A stretch of DNA of 9,347 nt from an uncultured Christensenella sp. (lineage in GTDB: Bacteria > Bacillota > Clostridia > Christensenellales > UBA1750), in assembly GCA_905193155.1 (NCBI GenBank), contig CAJJNQ010000066.1, positions 1 through 9,347 of the forward strand. The letters are read 5' to 3'. The notes below the pieces were generated by a model. That model was not told where the DNA came from. It did no database searches and saw nothing but the letters and a program-made list of their open reading frames with translations. The position numbers and the translations under genes are program-made. This document shows, piece by piece, positions 6,455-9,347 of this stretch (its first letter is position 1; each line of letters begins with the position of its first letter).

Positions 6455-7434
6455 GCGCCCGCTTCTTCGGTAAAGCAAACGTCCCCCAGTATGCGGATGC
6501 TGCCGTCATCCCGAATGAGCACCGCGCCGACATTGGGATACTGCTCTTCCAAAATGCGCGCCGCCTGCGCTTCACCCGCGACAAACAGCGCCGTGGACAG
6601 CGCATCGGCCGTCAGTCCGTCGTCCGCAATCACCGTCACCGAGGCCAGCCCGCTGCGCGCGGGATAGCCCGTTTCGGGGTCTAAGATATGGTGATAAACC
6701 ACGCCATCCTTTTCAAAATACCGCTGCGCGCCGCTGGAGGTCGCCACGGCCTTGCCGCCGCCCACCTCGATGCGCCCGGCATAGCCCTCGCCGAACGGCG
6801 AATCCACTGCGATCGTCCACGGACTGCCGTCGGCTTTTTCCCCCAGCGTCAGGATGTTGCCGCCGAGGTTCACCAGCGCGCAGACCACGCCCTGCTCCTT
6901 TAAGCACGCCATGACCTCGTCGCCCACCGCGCCTTTCGCGATTGCGCCCAGATCGAGCTGCGTGCCGCCCGTGCAGACGCTGTTGCCTTCCACACACACA
7001 CGGCCGCGCCCGCTCTTTTCCAGCGCCGCCCGCACGGCAGCTTCGTCCGGCACCTGCGGGTTTTCGCTCTTGTAATCCCAGAGCTGCGAGACGGCATAGA
7101 GCGTAATGTCCAGCGCGCCGCCGGTCTTTTCTCCGATTTCCAGCCCTGCGCGCAAAACATCCGCCGTAAGCGGGCTGACCAGTACGTTTTCGTCTGCGTC
7201 CGCGCCGTTGAGAAATACGATATCGCTGCCCTGCCGATGCGCCGAGAGCAGTGCTTCGCATTCATCCACCCGCGCAAGCGCCGCCTGCGCTTCCGCTTCC
7301 CCGCCGCCCGCATAAATCGTGATGGTGACGACGGTATCCAGCGCAAAGCTCTGGCTGGAAACGGGCTGCGCAGCGCATCCGCAGAGCAGCGCCGCCAGCA
7401 GCAGCGTCAGAACCGCTGCAAGTCGCTTTTTCAT
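6451..7434 (-). CDS. apbE: ApbE FAD:protein FMN transferase, lipoprotein
   Basis: A 327-residue flavin transferase that attaches FMN from FAD to a Thr/Ser of target proteins outside the membrane. A lipoprotein signal peptide (MKKR, hydrophobic 5-17, lipobox LCGC with lipidated C20) places it on the outer face of the membrane. ApbE motifs are in order: TGGALDITLY (104-113), LDLGAIAKG (160-168), NLGGNI (189-194), TSSGAQRYF (232-240), HHILDPETGYPA (248-259) and ADALSTALF (276-284), where D277 and T281 fit Mg2+ ligands. The ATG follows GGAAGGTGA. It is divergently transcribed from a NusG-II/Gx-transporter pair, a neighbourhood typical of flavin-based redox systems. No FMN-binding target domain is encoded in the window. 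Confidence 0.94.
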   Translation of the reverse strand: MKKRLAAVLTLLLAALLCGCAAQPVSSQSFALDTVVTITIYAGGGEAEAQAALARVDECEALLSAHRQGSDIVFLNGADADENVLVSPLTADVLRAGLEIGEKTGGALDITLYAVSQLWDYKSENPQVPDEAAVRAALEKSGRGRVCVEGNSVCTGGTQLDLGAIAKGAVGDEVMACLKEQGVVCALVNLGGNILTLGEKADGSPWTIAVDSPFGEGYAGRIEVGGGKAVATSSGAQRYFEKDGVVYHHILDPETGYPARSGLASVTVIADDGLTADALSTALFVAGEAQAARILEEQYPNVGAVLIRDDGSIRILGDVCFTEEAGA

Positions 7435-7531
7435 CCCGTCACCTTCCCGCTTATCTTTTTCTCAAATGGGGAGAAAATCCCCGCACCTAGCCTACAATAC
7501 TTGGCATTGCTTGTCAACGAGGAAGCTTTAT
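7435..7531. promoter_or_regulatory. divergent promoter region, apbE / NusG-II gene
   Basis: For apbE (minus strand), a perfect -35 TTGACA (7512-7517) is followed at 17 bp by a poor -10 TAGGCT (7489-7494). For the plus-strand gene, TACAAT (7493-7498) could be a -10 without a clear -35. The two would overlap, so transcription one way could hinder the other. A small hairpin, GGGGA (7468-7472) and TCCCC (7478-7482), lies in the apbE leader. Promoter assignments are tentative. Confidence 0.4.
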
Positions 7532-7900
7532 ATGAAACGCGGAGACGTCGTCATCCTGATCCTTGCCCTGCTGCTGTGCGCCGCGCCGCTGCTGATGCTG
7601 CTGCCCGCGCCTTCTGTGCCAACGCGCGCCGTCGTGCGCCAAAATGGCGCGGTGCTCTGCACATTGCCGCTGGAAGCCGATGCGGAAAAGGAAATTCTCT
7701 CCCCAGATGGTTCCGGTTTCAATCTCGTTCGCGTGCAGAGCGGCACAGTGTGTATAGCCGACGCGGACTGCCCCGACCGCACTTGCGTGCGCATGGGGGC
7801 CATCTCCCGCGCCGGGGAGACGCTGGTGTGCCTTCCGCATCGTCTGACCATAACGCTCGAAGGCGCGGCCGGCAGCGCTTTGGACGCGGTGACGAGGTGA
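7532..7900 (+). CDS. membrane-anchored NusG domain II protein (DUF1312/Lin0431-like, EetA-like)
   Basis: A 122-residue protein with one N-terminal membrane segment (about 6-27) and a small extracytoplasmic beta domain of the NusG-domain-II type (about 31-112). The domain carries a conserved cysteine pattern: CPDRTC (80-85), then G-A-I, then CLPHRL (100-105). This places C80, C85, C100 and H103 close together, suggesting a disulfide or a metal/redox site (inference). The ATG is preceded by GAGGAAG, and the open frame upstream of it overlaps apbE antisense, so I start here. The Gx-transporter gene begins 5 bases after the stop. The family is known next to Gx transporters and ApbE. As I recall, EetA of the Listeria extracellular electron transfer locus belongs here. 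It is not a transcription factor despite the domain name. Confidence 0.82.
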   Translation: MKRGDVVILILALLLCAAPLLMLLPAPSVPTRAVVRQNGAVLCTLPLEADAEKEILSPDGSGFNLVRVQSGTVCIADADCPDRTCVRMGAISRAGETLVCLPHRLTITLEGAAGSALDAVTR

Positions 7901-7905
7901 CGCGC

Positions 7906-8415
7906 ATGAAAAGAGATTCCATTCACACGCTGGTGCTGTGCGCGCTGCTTTCCGCCTTCGCGCTGGCGCTTTCCTATATCGAAACGCTGTTCCCGCTGCC
8001 GCTGCCCGTGCCGGGGGCGCGGCTGGGGCTGGGCAACGCGCTGGTGCTGCTGGCGCTGCTGACGCTGGGCCCTGCCGAGGCCGCGGGCGTGCTGCTGACC
8101 AAGACCGCGCTTTCGGCGCTGCTGTTCGGCACGCCGGTTTCGTTTCTCTACGCCGCAGCGGGCGGCGCGCTGTCGTTCGGCGCGATGCTGCTGCTGAACA
8201 AGCGCCGCAGCGTCACCCCCATCGGGCAATCCATCGCGGGCGCAGTGCTGCACAATCTGGGGCAGGTGCTGGTGGCCATGCTGCTGACAAACACGCCGCA
8301 GCTTCTTTTGTATTTCACGCCCTTGGGGCTGCTGGGCGTTTTGACCGGCGCGCTGTCCGGGTTGGCTGCCAAGCTCTGCGCTGCCAAAATTTCCCCGTTT
8401 TTTAAGAAAAAATAA
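7906..8415 (+). CDS. Gx transporter / HepT-like membrane protein (EetB-like)
   Basis: A 169-residue multi-pass membrane protein of the family named Gx transporter, or 'heptaprenyl diphosphate synthase component I' (Hpre_diP_synt_I). About five hydrophobic segments are seen (roughly 8-27, 43-75, 79-97, 108-128 and 133-158). Family hallmarks are PVPGARLGLGN (34-44), FLYAAAGGALS (80-90) and AVLHNLGQ (113-120). The ATG at 7906 lies 8 bases after GAGG, and that ribosome binding site sits within the last codons of the preceding gene, so the two are likely co-translated. An in-frame GTG at 7897 is less well placed. The biochemical role is unsettled: a link to quinone or flavin handling is suggested by context only. 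The annotation as a prenyl synthase subunit is probably historical. No polyprenyl synthase partner is in view. Confidence 0.85.
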   Translation: MKRDSIHTLVLCALLSAFALALSYIETLFPLPLPVPGARLGLGNALVLLALLTLGPAEAAGVLLTKTALSALLFGTPVSFLYAAAGGALSFGAMLLLNKRRSVTPIGQSIAGAVLHNLGQVLVAMLLTNTPQLLLYFTPLGLLGVLTGALSGLAAKLCAAKISPFFKKK

Positions 8416-8431
8416 GTGATGTTCGGTTTGG

Positions 8432-8486
8432 TTGACAGATTTCCAACGCCGGTTGGTAGCTTTTGTTGACAGAAATATGCTATGCT
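8432..8486 (+). promoter_or_regulatory. promoter/operator region of the XRE-type regulator
   Basis: Two direct copies of TTGACAGA start at 8432 and 8466, 34 bp apart. Between them is the inverted repeat CCAAC-GCCG-GTTGG (8443-8456). A possible promoter is TTGGTA (8453-8458) with TATGCT (8476-8481) at 17 bp. The perfect TTGACA boxes themselves lack a -10 at the right distance. The spaced repeats suit autoregulation by the downstream helix-turn-helix protein, which is inference. Confidence 0.4.
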
Positions 8487-8516
8487 TTTCCCGAACACAG
8501 AAGGAGGAAAACGCAC

Positions 8517-9263
8517 ATGACCTTTGGAGAAAACCTGATCCGTCTGCGCCGTCAGCAGGGTCTTTCGCAGGAACAGCTGGGGATGCGCATCGGCGTTTCG
8601 CGCCAAACGGTTTCCAAATGGGAACTTAACGACACCACTCCGGAGATGGAAAAGCTGATTGCGCTGGCTGATCTTTTCGGCCTTTCGTTGGATGAATTGA
8701 CAGGGCGCGTTTCTCCAGAGGTGCAGACCGCCTCCGTGGCAGCGGATTCCCCGTTCCGAGCGGTCTATTTGCCCGCACAGCACTTTGAATACAGGAGCAA
8801 GCGCACGCTGTTTGGACTGCCGCTGGTTCACATCTGCCTGGGCAACGGCAAGCTCTGCACCGCCAAGGGCATTCTCGCCATCGGCAATATTGCACTCGGG
8901 GTGTTTGCACTGGGCGGCATTTCCGCAGGGCTTTTCTCCATAGGCGGGATCTCACTGGGGCTGTTATTTTCCCTCGGCGGGTTATCAATGGGCGGCCTTA
9001 CCCTCGGAGGAGTAGCGGTCGGGCTGTTTGCACTGGGCGGATTCGCCATGGGCGGTTATGCGGTAGGCGGCTGCGCTGTGGCGGCGCGCATCGCAGCAGG
9101 CGGCTTTGCCGCCGCGCCCGTCGCCATCGGCGACCAGACGTCGGGAGACATTCAGATCGACGTCCACGCCGCGCATTCCTCCGCTCTGTTGATCCGCGAG
9201 GCCATCTGCGCCCGCTTCCCGAACACGCCGCAGTTCCTGATTGATTTTTTCAGCCTTTTCTGA
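8517..9263 (+). CDS. XRE-family helix-turn-helix protein with glycine-rich repeat domain
   Basis: A 248-residue two-part protein. Residues 1-63 are a standard HTH_3/XRE DNA-binding domain (LRRQQGLSQEQLGMRIGVSR, then QTVSKWE). After a linker and the segment EYRSKRTLFGLPLVHI (91-106), residues 118-205 are built of short units of the form hydrophobic-x-hydrophobic-G with GG at roughly every tenth position (ALGGIS, SIGGIS, SLGGLS, TLGGVA, ALGGFA, AVGGCA). A hydrophobic C-terminus ends in FFSLF. The repeat region could be a beta-solenoid or a membrane-associated glycine-zipper sheet; neither is proven. The ATG at 8517 is 9 bases after AAGGAGG, and the open frame upstream to 8463 has no such signal. 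I recognise the arrangement from Clostridia genomes but know no established function. Confidence 0.85.
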   Translation: MTFGENLIRLRRQQGLSQEQLGMRIGVSRQTVSKWELNDTTPEMEKLIALADLFGLSLDELTGRVSPEVQTASVAADSPFRAVYLPAQHFEYRSKRTLFGLPLVHICLGNGKLCTAKGILAIGNIALGVFALGGISAGLFSIGGISLGLLFSLGGLSMGGLTLGGVAVGLFALGGFAMGGYAVGGCAVAARIAAGGFAAAPVAIGDQTSGDIQIDVHAAHSSALLIREAICARFPNTPQFLIDFFSLF

Positions 9264-9301
9264 GTTTTCAGCAACGACAAACCGTCCGTCAAAATGAACC
9301 G

Positions 9302-9347
9302 CACCCCATTTGTTAGACAGTATGGTATACTACTAACGAATGGGGTG
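9302..9347. promoter_or_regulatory. large imperfect palindrome over an extended -10 promoter
   Basis: The left outer arm CACCCCATTTGTTAG (9302-9316) pairs with CTAACGAATGGGGTG (9333-9347) with one mismatch. Inside it AGTAT (9319-9323) pairs with ATACT (9327-9331) around a GGT centre. The plus strand reads TGG-TATACT (9323-9331), an extended -10 element pointing right, with no matching -35. An operator on a promoter for a gene beyond the window is the simplest reading. The right arm ends at the window edge, so the repeat may continue. Confidence 0.6.

Noticed and set aside
7237..7531. Plus-strand frames running through apbE into the NusG-II and Gx-transporter genes
   Set aside because: They are antisense to apbE. 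Proper starts with ribosome binding sites are at 7532 and 7906.

Overview
This window reads as ordinary chromosomal sequence from a GC-rich member of the Bacillota, most likely a gut-type Clostridia. The reasons are consistently strong AAGGAGG-type ribosome binding sites, an LrgA/LrgB pair, an RlmD-type rRNA methyltransferase, and a NusG-domain-II plus Gx-transporter pair next to ApbE. No taxon can be named from the sequence alone. I see no rRNA, tRNA, CRISPR array, insertion sequence or phage gene. All ten genes look intact.

Layout. Bases 108-3407 (minus strand) form one probable operon, transcribed right to left: an aminopeptidase P (GTG start), lrgA, lrgB (ATGA overlap with lrgA) and a Nudix hydrolase. 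Bases 3408-3866 are a 459-base divergent intergenic region. It holds a promoter for each side and a striking array of DnaA-box-like 11-12 bp repeats. Bases 3867-4826 (plus) encode a divergent GpsA with a very good sigma-A promoter and an inverted pair of DnaA-box-like sites inside its coding sequence. A perfect 17-bp hairpin at 4848-4886 separates it from the convergent minus-strand block: rlmD (5004-6380) and, upstream of it, a lipoprotein ApbE (6451-7434).

Bases 7435-7531 are a short divergent promoter region. On the plus strand follow a membrane-anchored NusG-domain-II protein (7532-7900) and a Gx-transporter/HepT-like membrane protein (7906-8415). Together with ApbE they resemble part of the flavin-based extracellular electron transfer type of locus (EetA/EetB-like plus FMN transferase). 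No FMN-carrier protein or NADH dehydrogenase is in view. Next is an XRE-family regulator fused to a long glycine-rich pseudo-repeat domain (8517-9263). The last 46 bases form a large imperfect palindrome sitting on an extended -10 promoter that points out of the window.

Most likely to reward a second look are the DnaA-box-like array and the gpsA-internal pair, the ApbE/NusG-II/Gx cluster with its Cys/His motif, the regulator with the glycine repeat, and the terminal palindrome. Nothing here can be called a new system on sequence reading alone.
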